Shown piece by piece: positions 18,534-27,100 of a stretch of 64,000 nt of DNA. The notes under the pieces are model-generated. The model did not search any database. It was not told the DNA's origin and was given only the letters and a program-made list of their open reading frames with translations. The DNA is from Echinicola strongylocentroti (GTDB lineage: Bacteria > Bacteroidota > Bacteroidia > Cytophagales > Cyclobacteriaceae). Within the stretch, counting starts at the first letter, position 1, and each line of letters begins with the position of its first letter. The stretch covers positions 1,153,001 to 1,217,000 of the forward strand of contig NZ_CP030041.1 of the NCBI RefSeq assembly GCF_003260975.1. Direction: 5' to 3'. The position numbers and the translations under genes were made by a program.

Positions 18534-20468
18534 TTAAAACTTCATTTTCTGGATTCTGATAGCATTCAAAATAGCCAGAAAGGCCACACCTACATCTGCA
18601 AACACAGCTTCCCACAAAGATGCTAACCCTATGGCTCCCAGGATCATCACTATTAATTTCACCCCGAAGGCCAGGGCAATATTCTGCCAGACTACATTAC
18701 GTGTAGATCTACCTATTTTTATAGCCCTTGCAATTCTTGAAGGCTGATCTGTCTGGATGACCACATCGGCCGTTTCAATCGCCACATCACTTCCGAGCCC
18801 ACCCATGGCTATCCCCACATCACTGACTGCCAAAACGGGTGCATCGTTGATCCCGTCACCCACAAAAGCAATGCTGGCTGATGGATCTTTCTTCATTTCC
18901 TCCACCTCATGAAGCTTATCTTCCGGTAACAGGCCGCCTTTGGCTTGTTCTAAGCCCAATTCGTTTCCAATTTTTTCGGTAATAGACGGCTTGTCGCCCG
19001 ACAGCATAATGATTTTCTTAATGCCGGCATTATGCATTTGCCTTACAGCTTCTACCGCATCTTCTTTCAATTGGTCGGCAATGGTAACATAGCCGGAAAA
19101 TTGATCATCAATGGTGATCATCACGATAGATTCAACGATGGTATCTGTCTCCGATGGGACATCAATGCCATGAGCTGTCATTAATGCTTTATTGCCTACT
19201 AAAACAGTTTTATTATTAACCTTACCTTTTAATCCTTTTCCACCTATTTCGCTTACCTCAGAGGCTGTATGATTCTGCCCATTTAATTCATACTCCATAA
19301 TGGCACGTGCAATCGGGTGGGTCGACTGCTCCTCCAGGGCCAACAGATAGGACATCATTTCATTTTCGGAAATACCTACCGGTCTGATCTCTTTGATCTT
19401 AAACACCCCTTTGGTAACGGTGCCTGTTTTATCCATAACCACTGTATTTACTTTAGTTATGGCATCAAGAAATGAGGCTCCCTTAAACAGGATACCGTTT
19501 CTTGAGGCTGCACCTAATCCCCCGAAATAGCCCAGTGGAATAGAAATTACCAGTGCACAAGGACAGGAGATTACCAGGAAGATAAGCGCTCTGTATAACC
19601 AATCCTGGAATACGTAATTATCTACAAAAAAGTAGGGGAGAACGGTGAGGCAGATGGCAAGAAATACCACGATAGGGGTATATACCCGGGCAAACTTTCT
19701 GATAAAAAGCTCCGTTTTTGATTTCCTTGCCGTGGCATTTTGTACCATATCCAATATCCGGGCAATGGAGCTGTCGTTAAATTCTTTGGTCGTTTCCAGT
19801 TCTATTACGCCTTCAAGGTTGATGCTTCCCGCAAAAACCTTATTTCCTTTATATATAGTGTCAGGTTTACTTTCCCCTGTTATGGCTGCCGTATTGACGC
19901 TGGCCTTTTCAGACAAAAGGATGCCGTCTAAAGGTATTTTTTCTCCTGTTCGCACCTGAACCTTTTCCCCGATATGCACCGTTTCCGGGTTTACCTCTAC
20001 AAAATCATTGTCCCGATATACCAAAGCGATATTAGGCCGTACATCGAGTAAGGCCTTTATATTGCCTTTAGCCCGTTTCACCGCAGCATTTTGAAAGAGT
20101 TCACCTACCGCATAAAACAACATCACGGCTACACCTTCCGGGTATTCACCGATGGCAAACGCTCCTAATGTAGCAATGGACATCAGGAAGAATTCAGTGA
20201 AAAAATCACCTTTCCTGATGCTTTCCCAGCCTTCTTTGATCACGGGAAAGCCCACAGGAGCATAGGCTAAACCGTACCATACAGGGCGAACCCACCCCTT
20301 AAAAAATGGTAGTAGATTAAAGTAGTCCAGTGAGATACCGACTATCAGCATTGCAAAACTTACTATTGCCGGAACATACGTTCCTAACTTCATTTTACTT
20401 TCAGAATTTCCGGTGGATACCTTCTTTTTATTAAGATCTCTCAGATTTATTTTTTTCTTTTTTGTCAT
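18534..20468 (-). CDS. cadA: P1B-2 Zn/Cd/Pb-exporting P-type ATPase
   Basis: This intact 644-residue ATPase exports Zn2+, Cd2+ or Pb2+ from the cytoplasm. Key sites are CPC in SCPCALVISIPLGYFGG (about residue 303), DKTGTVT (about 346), GDGINDAPVLA (about 541) and the C-terminal DVGVAFLAILNAIRIQKMKF. It has no N-terminal HMA domain, only a lysine-rich lead. It is the functional counterpart of the stop-containing copy at 4281-6239. The Fur-family regulator gene sits directly upstream on the same strand, so zinc-dependent control is plausible. Confidence 0.93.
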   Translation of the reverse strand: MTKKKKINLRDLNKKKVSTGNSESKMKLGTYVPAIVSFAMLIVGISLDYFNLLPFFKGWVRPVWYGLAYAPVGFPVIKEGWESIRKGDFFTEFFLMSIATLGAFAIGEYPEGVAVMLFYAVGELFQNAAVKRAKGNIKALLDVRPNIALVYRDNDFVEVNPETVHIGEKVQVRTGEKIPLDGILLSEKASVNTAAITGESKPDTIYKGNKVFAGSINLEGVIELETTKEFNDSSIARILDMVQNATARKSKTELFIRKFARVYTPIVVFLAICLTVLPYFFVDNYVFQDWLYRALIFLVISCPCALVISIPLGYFGGLGAASRNGILFKGASFLDAITKVNTVVMDKTGTVTKGVFKIKEIRPVGISENEMMSYLLALEEQSTHPIARAIMEYELNGQNHTASEVSEIGGKGLKGKVNNKTVLVGNKALMTAHGIDVPSETDTIVESIVMITIDDQFSGYVTIADQLKEDAVEAVRQMHNAGIKKIIMLSGDKPSITEKIGNELGLEQAKGGLLPEDKLHEVEEMKKDPSASIAFVGDGINDAPVLAVSDVGIAMGGLGSDVAIETADVVIQTDQPSRIARAIKIGRSTRNVVWQNIALAFGVKLIVMILGAIGLASLWEAVFADVGVAFLAILNAIRIQKMKF

Positions 20469-20509
20469 AATGCAAACAGTTCAAAATGGTTTTGCTTCGA
20501 AGGATATTT

Positions 20510-20932
20510 TTAGCCACTGCATTGTGAACAAACACCCTTTACTACCAGGTTGGCTTCTTCTGCCTGATGGTTGGGTGGTAGGACAATTTCTGGTATTTTA
20601 TAGCTGTACAGGCATTTGGTTTCCCCACATTTTCTGCAATGAAAATGCAAGTGCAGATCTCTTTCTATTTCACATTTACAACCTGTTTCGCATAAAGCAT
20701 ACTTAGGCACTCCGGTACCATCATCAATGCTATGCACCAGTCCATTATCTTCAAAAGCTTTTAGCGTTCTGTAGATGGTAGTTCTATCAGATTTCACAAA
20801 GTCCCTGTATAGATCAGTAAGACTTACTGCTATTTCGTGATCCAACAAGTACTCTAGCACAAGCAGTCGCATGGCCGTGGGTTTTATTTTATGTTGCAAT
20901 AGGTTTTCTTCCAGTTCTTTTATAGTGCTCAT
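20510..20932 (-). CDS. Fur-family (Zur-like) metalloregulator
   Basis: This 140-residue protein has the Fur architecture: an N-terminal winged helix (KPTAMRLLVLEYLLDHEIAV, then DRTTIYRTLKAFEDNGLVHS) and a C-terminal metal-binding dimer domain with HLHFHCRKCGETKCL and a final CSQC. The two CxxC pairs form the structural zinc site. The regulatory residues fit a zinc or iron sensor. It lies between the intact cadA-type gene and a YceI-like gene whose stop it overlaps by 4 bp, and it probably represses the adjacent transport genes. Confidence 0.88.
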   Translation of the reverse strand: MSTIKELEENLLQHKIKPTAMRLLVLEYLLDHEIAVSLTDLYRDFVKSDRTTIYRTLKAFEDNGLVHSIDDGTGVPKYALCETGCKCEIERDLHLHFHCRKCGETKCLYSYKIPEIVLPPNHQAEEANLVVKGVCSQCSG

Positions 20933-21480
20933 AGCTCATTTTTTCTAAGTATTACCTGTGTAAACTGAATCTTTAGTGTTTTACCTATTTCCGGTAAAAT
21001 TGATTTCAGGCCGATTTCGTTTGTGTCAACATCTCCGGTAGCGCTTAGCCTACAGGCTATGGCCTCACCTCCGTTAAAGTGTTTCAGGTTGCCTGAAAGA
21101 ATTACCTCAAATGTTCTACTTCCCACTATGACTTTTAAAGGCCAGCTAAATGAAATAGGTAAATGCGGCTGGCTAATAAAATCCTCAGCGGGGATCATTC
21201 CGGTAAAGGATATCAAAGATTCTTCATCAGCAACATTGTTAATTTGTTCATTTAAATAACCGATACCAGTATTCATTGTTTTTATATTAAGTCTACCTGA
21301 AATTTCTTTGGTATTGTAATCTAACACAAGAAACAGCTTATGGCTTTCTGCAATTATTTTTTCATCATCTATTTCGGCCACCATGACGATATGCCCCTCG
21401 GTAGTCCGGTAAAGGGATTGGCCAACAGCCAGCCATGTTGGACCAAAAAATAATAGCATAATAAATAATTTCTTCTCCAT
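20929..21480 (-). CDS. YceI-like periplasmic protein
   Basis: This 183-residue protein begins with a signal peptide (KKLFIMLLFFGPTWLAVGQS) and continues as a beta-rich domain. The repeated pattern (GRLNIKTMNTGIGYLNEQIN, FTGMIPAEDFIS, VILSGNLKHFNG, EIGLKSILPEIG) is like the YceI lipocalin-type barrel that binds amphiphiles such as polyprenols, though the usual YceI opening motif is weak. It is coupled to the Fur-family gene. The periplasmic location is solid, the family assignment moderate. Confidence 0.6.
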   Translation of the reverse strand: MEKKLFIMLLFFGPTWLAVGQSLYRTTEGHIVMVAEIDDEKIIAESHKLFLVLDYNTKEISGRLNIKTMNTGIGYLNEQINNVADEESLISFTGMIPAEDFISQPHLPISFSWPLKVIVGSRTFEVILSGNLKHFNGGEAIACRLSATGDVDTNEIGLKSILPEIGKTLKIQFTQVILRKNEL

Positions 21481-21482
21481 GG

Positions 21483-21971
21483 TTAACGACCATTTAAATT
21501 TTCTTCGATGTAATTGAGCGCTTCAGGTATATCAAGTTCACGCGTACCATTTCCTGTACGGATATAAAAGTGTGAACGGTCGTCCTGATGCAGATAGACC
21601 GGAGAGTGCGCATGTTTAATCTCAAGATGACAGACATCAAGCCCTTCTATTTGGTAAAAAGAAACATCTACCAGAGAGCAATAATTTGTCCCTAATTTGG
21701 TGGAGATCAGTTGCATTATATACTGCTCAAAACCATCTCGTCCCGGTTTTTTCAAACAACGGTAGTTCTCGACCAAACCAAGTGGTTTACCCTCGTCATC
21801 AATACCAATAAAAAGATTCCCTCCCCGGGTGTTCATAAACCCTGCAATTGTTTTTGCTACTACATCTTCCATTGCCTTATCCCTCCATCTGTTTTGTCCG
21901 GGAATAGAGTATGGAATTAAGAAAATCCAGAATATAAGGATAAGCCACAGGATCCACCAAATCCAGTGCAT
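21483..21971 (-). CDS. membrane-anchored AlbA_2/Schlafen-like domain protein
   Basis: This 162-residue protein has one N-terminal tryptophan-rich membrane helix (HWIWWILWLILIFWIFLIPY) followed by an AlbA_2 (Schlafen-like) domain: VVAKTIAGFMNTRGGNLFIG, IDDEGKPLGL, then a segment ending with SHFYIRTGNGTRELD. AlbA_2 domains usually occur in cytoplasmic nucleic-acid or ATP-binding regulators with an N-terminal ExxxxEFK motif and a C-terminal helix-turn-helix. Here that start is replaced by a membrane anchor and the helix-turn-helix is absent. Its role in a metal cluster is unknown; signalling at the membrane is one possibility. Confidence 0.7.
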   Translation of the reverse strand: MHWIWWILWLILIFWIFLIPYSIPGQNRWRDKAMEDVVAKTIAGFMNTRGGNLFIGIDDEGKPLGLVENYRCLKKPGRDGFEQYIMQLISTKLGTNYCSLVDVSFYQIEGLDVCHLEIKHAHSPVYLHQDDRSHFYIRTGNGTRELDIPEALNYIEENLNGR

Positions 21972-22023
21972 TCCTCAGAAATACCAATCATACATCATAA
22001 CTGTAGATTTTAGGGTTAAACAT

Positions 22024-22383
22024 TTATTTACATTTCGGACACCAACTCCCCTGAACTACACTATCAGCAGTAGCCTGGAAACGATGACCGTTTTTACACT
22101 GCCACCTGAGTGTCGTTTTGGAGTTTATGTATTCCCTGGAAATACATTTACCTCCCTTTACTTTAGCCAGGGATTGCATCTTCTCTATTCCGTGTGGAAC
22201 GTTGTTAGCACATACAGGACACCAGCTTTTTCTGATTTTCACACTAAAAGGGGTGGCCTGCCATTGATGACCTTTTGCACATTGCCACCACAATTTGGAC
22301 TTGCTGTTGATATATAAATCTGATAAACAAAGTCCGCCACGTTCCCTGGCTAATTGCTGCATTTCTTCAATAGGAGTTGACAT
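22024..22383 (-). CDS. tandem treble-clef zinc-ribbon protein
   Basis: This 119-residue protein contains two copies of one ~55-residue module. Each has a helix (MQQLARERGGLCLS / MQSLAKVKGGKCIS), then WWQCAKGHQW or RWQCKNGHRF and a closing WCPVC or WCPKC, giving CxxGH...CPxC zinc sites. The pattern fits the probable zinc-ribbon/treble-clef family (DUF4379-like) seen in homing-nuclease-like and DNA-binding proteins. No catalytic domain is attached. It sits 3' of the P-II gene in the metal island and could be a nucleic-acid-binding or zinc-storage protein. Confidence 0.7.
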   Translation of the reverse strand: MSTPIEEMQQLARERGGLCLSDLYINSKSKLWWQCAKGHQWQATPFSVKIRKSWCPVCANNVPHGIEKMQSLAKVKGGKCISREYINSKTTLRWQCKNGHRFQATADSVVQGSWCPKCK

Positions 22384-22385
22384 AA

Positions 22386-22727
22386 CTACTTCATATCAAA
22401 TCTTTTGATAGACTTTCCGGTCTTTATTCTGTAGGCATCCTCTATTTCAGAGATGTAAATAATGCCATCGCCCGGATCAGGCGTTTGGGCTTTTCCGCAT
22501 ATCAATTGCACGGCTTTTTCCATTTCTTAATTTTGGCACACAAGCTCCAGCTTTACTATCGGGCTATCGGTAAAATGAAAGTCCAGGGAAGGAGAAGCAT
22601 CAGGGTCTTTATGAGCACCTGTTCCCTCACCTTTGGAGACTGTAACGCTTTCAAATCCTGCATCTCGCAGAGATTCTACCACTACCTGCACTCTTTTCGG
22701 TTTTATAAATGCTTTTATTTCTTTCAT
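22386..22727 (-). pseudogene. P-II-type signalling protein with internal stop
   Basis: Read through, the frame from 22727 to the TAG at 22386 would give a 113-residue P-II (GlnB/GlnK-like) protein, the normal length. The start MKEIKAFIKPKRVQVVVESL, the B/C-loop part GDGIIYISEIEDAYRIKTGK and the end SIKRFDMK are conserved. A TAA at 22527-22529 (codon 67), in LVCQN-stop-EMEKAV, cuts it in half. The T-loop segment (VSKGEGTGAHKDPDASPSLD) is unlike classical GlnB and resembles P-II-like proteins of metal-efflux operons, where they are thought to sense metal or nucleotide. Confidence 0.75.
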
Positions 22728-22767
22728 CTTTTTTTCTGTTTTTTGGATTATTTAATTCTTATTCAAA

Positions 22768-22825
22768 GTTGACAATGGGCAAAAGGCAGTTGGCCAACTA
22801 ATCCTGCCAACTGCCCTTTGCCAAC
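22768..22825. terminator. long hairpin between P-II and czcB genes
   Basis: The arms GTTGACAATGGGC..AAGGCAGTTGGC (22768-22793) and GCCAACTGCCCTTTGCCAAC (22806-22825) are nearly complementary around a ~12-nt loop. The hairpin lies directly downstream of the RND adaptor gene stop and may end or attenuate the czc transcript before the P-II gene. Confidence 0.5.
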
Positions 22826-22829
22826 TGAT

Positions 22830-24053
22830 TTAGTGGCTATGAGAAGTCTGGCTTTTCTTCATTTCAGAAATCAGGTAATAGGCATTGTTCCAGGCAACCT
22901 GGGTACCATCCGGAAGCGGCTCCAACAATTTAATTTCTACCCAACCGTCTTCATTAATACCTGTTCGTACTTCCACTGCTTTAAATGCCCATTCGGTCTT
23001 CCCATCTTCTTCATGTGCTTCTGCCATAAAAATATAAGGCTTGCCTTCTTCTTCTATAATGGCGCTTTCAGGTAAGGCCTTTACCTGAGTATTTCCGGTA
23101 CGTATTTTACCATTGATGTACATCCCCGGGATCAGAAAATCTTCCTTTTGATCTATTTCTGCATGTACATGTACGGCTTTTGGCTTTTGTTCAAATTGTT
23201 TTCCTACTGAATAAATTTTGGCAGTCAACGTATTTCCCGGAACAGATTCCACAGTAAAAGACAACTTTTGTCCTTTTTTCACTTTGTGAACATCCTTTTC
23301 AAAGACCATTAGGTCGGCATGGATATGGTCTATGTTGACGATCATAAACATCACTGTTTGAGGATCAACATACTGTCCCAGTTGAACTTTTACCTTTTCA
23401 ACGTAGCCTTTGATCGGGCTGACCACAGGCACGTACTCATAGATGTCTCCTCCTTGAATATTCTCAATATTCAAGTTCAGTTGTTTTAACTGGGCTTCAT
23501 AGCCTTTCACTTCTCCCTTCATGGAATTGTAATCAGCCAATGTTTCCTGATAAGTTTTCCCGGAACCTACTTCTTCCTCATACAGTCTTTTTTGCCGTTG
23601 CATTTCCTTTTCCAGATATTGAAACCGACTATATGCCTTTACATAATTAGTTTGCAAGTTCGTCAGGTTAGGGTGGGAGAGGTATGCCAACACCTGTCCT
23701 TTTCTCACCTTGTCTCCCTCTATCACTTTTATGGAGTTTACATTTGCTCCCAGGATGGCCGTAACTGTCGCCTCATGCTGGGGTGGAACTTCTAACTGGC
23801 CATTGGCTTCTACCACGCCCGATAGTGAACGGGTGGGTATTGTGTCAATCTTGATGCCCAGACTTTCAAATTTAAGATTCGAAAGGTGGACCTCGGCCAT
23901 GCCTTCCTCATTATGACCTTCCTCTTCATGTCCTCCTTCATTATGCGCTTCATTGGAAGCTTCTCCCGCCTTATCAGCCGAATTGCTTTCGCATGCCGTA
24001 AATACCGATACTATCAGTACCAGCGCTAGTATATATATGATCTGCTTTTTCAT
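22830..24053 (-). CDS. czcB: RND efflux periplasmic adaptor lipoprotein (CzcB/CusB-like)
   Basis: This 407-residue membrane-fusion protein links the RND pump to the outer-membrane channel. It has a lipoprotein signal (LALVLIVSVFTAC lipobox) and a His/Glu-rich segment (EAHNEGGHEEEGHNEEGM) that could collect metal. It also has a barrel-sandwich/lipoyl half (VNSIKVIEGDKVRKGQVLAY), a coiled-coil hairpin and the second lipoyl half (VVSPIKGYVEKVKVQLGQYV). The C-terminal beta-barrel ends near a His tail (SQTSHSH). It is transcribed after the pump gene and is 48 bp away, so it is part of the same operon. Confidence 0.9.
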   Translation of the reverse strand: MKKQIIYILALVLIVSVFTACESNSADKAGEASNEAHNEGGHEEEGHNEEGMAEVHLSNLKFESLGIKIDTIPTRSLSGVVEANGQLEVPPQHEATVTAILGANVNSIKVIEGDKVRKGQVLAYLSHPNLTNLQTNYVKAYSRFQYLEKEMQRQKRLYEEEVGSGKTYQETLADYNSMKGEVKGYEAQLKQLNLNIENIQGGDIYEYVPVVSPIKGYVEKVKVQLGQYVDPQTVMFMIVNIDHIHADLMVFEKDVHKVKKGQKLSFTVESVPGNTLTAKIYSVGKQFEQKPKAVHVHAEIDQKEDFLIPGMYINGKIRTGNTQVKALPESAIIEEEGKPYIFMAEAHEEDGKTEWAFKAVEVRTGINEDGWVEIKLLEPLPDGTQVAWNNAYYLISEMKKSQTSHSH

Positions 24054-24101
24054 TATACTTATATTTTTAATCTGATAATTTATCCAGGTTTTATTAAATG
24101 C

Positions 24102-27100
24102 TTAATTTGATGTTTTTAAGAAGTATTCCAGTTGGTAGCGGCTATCCAGGTAGTTGCCAAAGGCATCCCAGGAGTCCACTTCTATGCGAATGGCATCTCT
24201 GATGTTTTGCAGGAAGGCCACATAATCAATAGCACCTTCCCGATAGGCGGTAATAGCCCCTGACCGCTGATCTGCTGCCAGCGGGAGCGCTTCATCACGG
24301 TAATAGACCCAGGAGTTGTGCCATTTCAAATATTTTTCCTTGGTATTCTGATAAGCAGTGTTGATTTCCAGTTGGGTTTGTCGCAGGTTTTGGCTGGCTA
24401 TATTCCTTTGGATCTTTGCAGACTGTGTCCTTCCAAGTTCAGGTCCGAACAATAATGGAATGCGTATCCCAATCTGATACTGATAAAATCCCGACTGTCC
24501 GGCAATTTGCTGCCGGCCATACTGACCTTGCAACTTTGGAAGAAACTGCGAGCGCCTCTCTTTGATCGTGGCATCCGCTACATTTACCCGTTGTTTTGAA
24601 ACATTAAGTAAAGGATGACTCATAAGTGAATCAACAACATAATTCAGGGGTCGATCCAACTGGTTGGCCGGAATATCCGGTACTGTAAACAGGGTGTCAT
24701 TGGCAAACCAGAGATTGAGGCGTTGCAGTGAACTCAAATAATCCCGATAAGCCTGTTCTTTCTGTATCTGTACCTGATTGGCCTGATTGGAAGTAGCGAG
24801 GTATTCCAGTTTGGAAGAGGCTTCCGTTTCCAGCCTTATCCTGGCTGCCCTTTCAATATCTGTAAAAATAGAATCGAGATGCTGATATACCTGGTAGGTG
24901 TTTTTCGCAGCATAGACCATGCCCCAGGCGCGGCTTACCTCAAGCTCCAGCTCAATCACAGACAGGTCAAGGGCTTTTTCAGCCAGGGCTACCCTCTCTT
25001 TTTGCAGTTTGAGCTTTGGCGCTATTCCAAAAATGTCAATTTGCTGCTGTTGGATACCGATTTGGGTATAAACTCCTTCAGCACTCACATCCGAACCATT
25101 ACCCACCTCTTCTTTCCCGGTAAATATTTGGGTATTACCAAAATCCCAGGCAGTTTTCTTCAGCATCTCCTGGTTTTCTATTTCCAGACGTGCCGATTGA
25201 ATTTTAGGATAACTTTCTACAGCCCGCTTCCTGGCCTGTTCTAATGTGATCGTAGGTAAACTGTCTTGCTGCTGGGCATTAGCCACTGCCGGTAATCCAA
25301 ACAATCCACCACAAACGAAAAAAACAATGATCACATTGGCATTCGGAGCACTCAGACTTTTTCCTTTTTCTCTCCTTCCCTCTACAAATGTGTATAGCAC
25401 TGGCAGCACTACCAGCGTAAGCAATGTCGCAGTAAGCATGCCACCAATTACTACCGTTGCTAATGGTCGCTGAACTTCAGCTCCCGCAGATGCTGAAAAT
25501 GCCATCGGCAGAAATCCGAATATGTCTGTTGTTGCAGTAAGCATAATAGGCCTGATTCGTTCTTTTGTTCCCGTTAGAATTCTTTCTCTAATACTCGTCA
25601 CGCCTTCTTCTTTCAATGAATTGAAGCGGTTGATCAGTACCAGGCCGTTCAACACAGCCACCCCGAAAAGTACTATAAAGCCAACGCCTGCCGAGATACT
25701 AAATGGCATACCTCTTATCCATAAGCCAAAAACTCCCCCGATAGCTGCCAAGGGGATAGCCATATAGATCATAATGGATTGAGAAAATGACTTTAGGGCA
25801 AAATATAACAATACAAATATCAGAAACAGGGCGATAGGCACAACAATCTGCAGCCTGCTTTTAGCCCGCTGAAGATTTTCAAATTCCCCACCATAAGTAA
25901 TGTAGTAACCGGGCGGTAAATCCAATTCTGCATCCAGCTTTTCCTGTATGTCATTCACCACTGATTCTACGTCACGCCCCCTGGTATTAACTCCAACATA
26001 GGTTCTTCTATAGGTGTTGTCACGTGATATCTGCATAGGGCCTGGCATATAACTAATATCAGCGACTTCTTTGATGGGTACTTGGGTGCCATCAGGCAGA
26101 TCAATGTAGAGTGTGCGCAGGTCATCTATACTTTTACGGTGAGCCTCGTCAAAGCGGATGACCAGGTCAAAACGCTTTTCCCCTTCAAAAATGACTCCTG
26201 CAACACCTCCGGCAAAAGCAGAGCTCACATACTCATTAAGCTTTTGAATAACCAGGCCGTATTGTGCAACTTTATCCCTGTTGTAGCGGACGGTCATTTG
26301 AGGAAGCCCAGATGTCCGTTCGGGGTTAACATCCCCGGCTCCAGATACGGTAGAAATAATATTAGCCATCTCCTGCACTTTTTCGGAAAGCACTTCCAGG
26401 TCTTCACCATAGAGTTTAACGGCAATGTCCTCCCGTACTCCTTCCAGCAACTCATTAAAACGCAGTTCTACGGGCTGAGTAAATACCAGATTTACCCCTG
26501 TCAGATGGGTCTCTAGTTTATCCTTTATTTGCTCAATCAGCTCGTCCTTGGTTTCAGCAGAAACCCATTGATCTTTATCTTTTTCTAAAATGAGGTACAT
26601 GTCTGCTATATCCATCGGCATGGGATCAGTAGGAATATCTGCCACTCCGATTCGGGCAGTTACTGTTTTTATTTCAGGAAAACTTTCCAATAACAGGTTC
26701 TCTATCTTGATGGATACTTCTTTTGATTCACTTAAGGAACTTCCAGGCCTGATGAGTGCCTGCATGGCGATATCTCCCTCATCAAGCTGTGGAACAAATT
26801 CCCCTCCCATTCTTGAAAAAACAAACCCGGCTGCTCCCAGCAGTACAATAGCCACAATAATCACAATGGCTTTAAAACGAAGAGCTCCTTTTAATAAAGG
26901 CAAATAAACTTTTTGTATGCTTCCAATTATCTTATCGCTCACCCTCTCTAACCAACGTTCGAAACGGCCAAACCAGTTTTTCTTGTTTTGGATGGGTTTC
27001 ATGAATAAGGCCGACATCATCGGTACATACGTCAGGCACAGGATGATGGCACCAATCATGGCAAATCCAAAGGTGTAGGCCATAGGCTGGAACATTTTAC

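Noticed and set aside
21483..22383. AlbA_2 and zinc-ribbon genes considered as an antiphage defence pair
   Set aside because: No nuclease, helicase or other effector is present, and the setting is a metal operon; a defence role has no support here.
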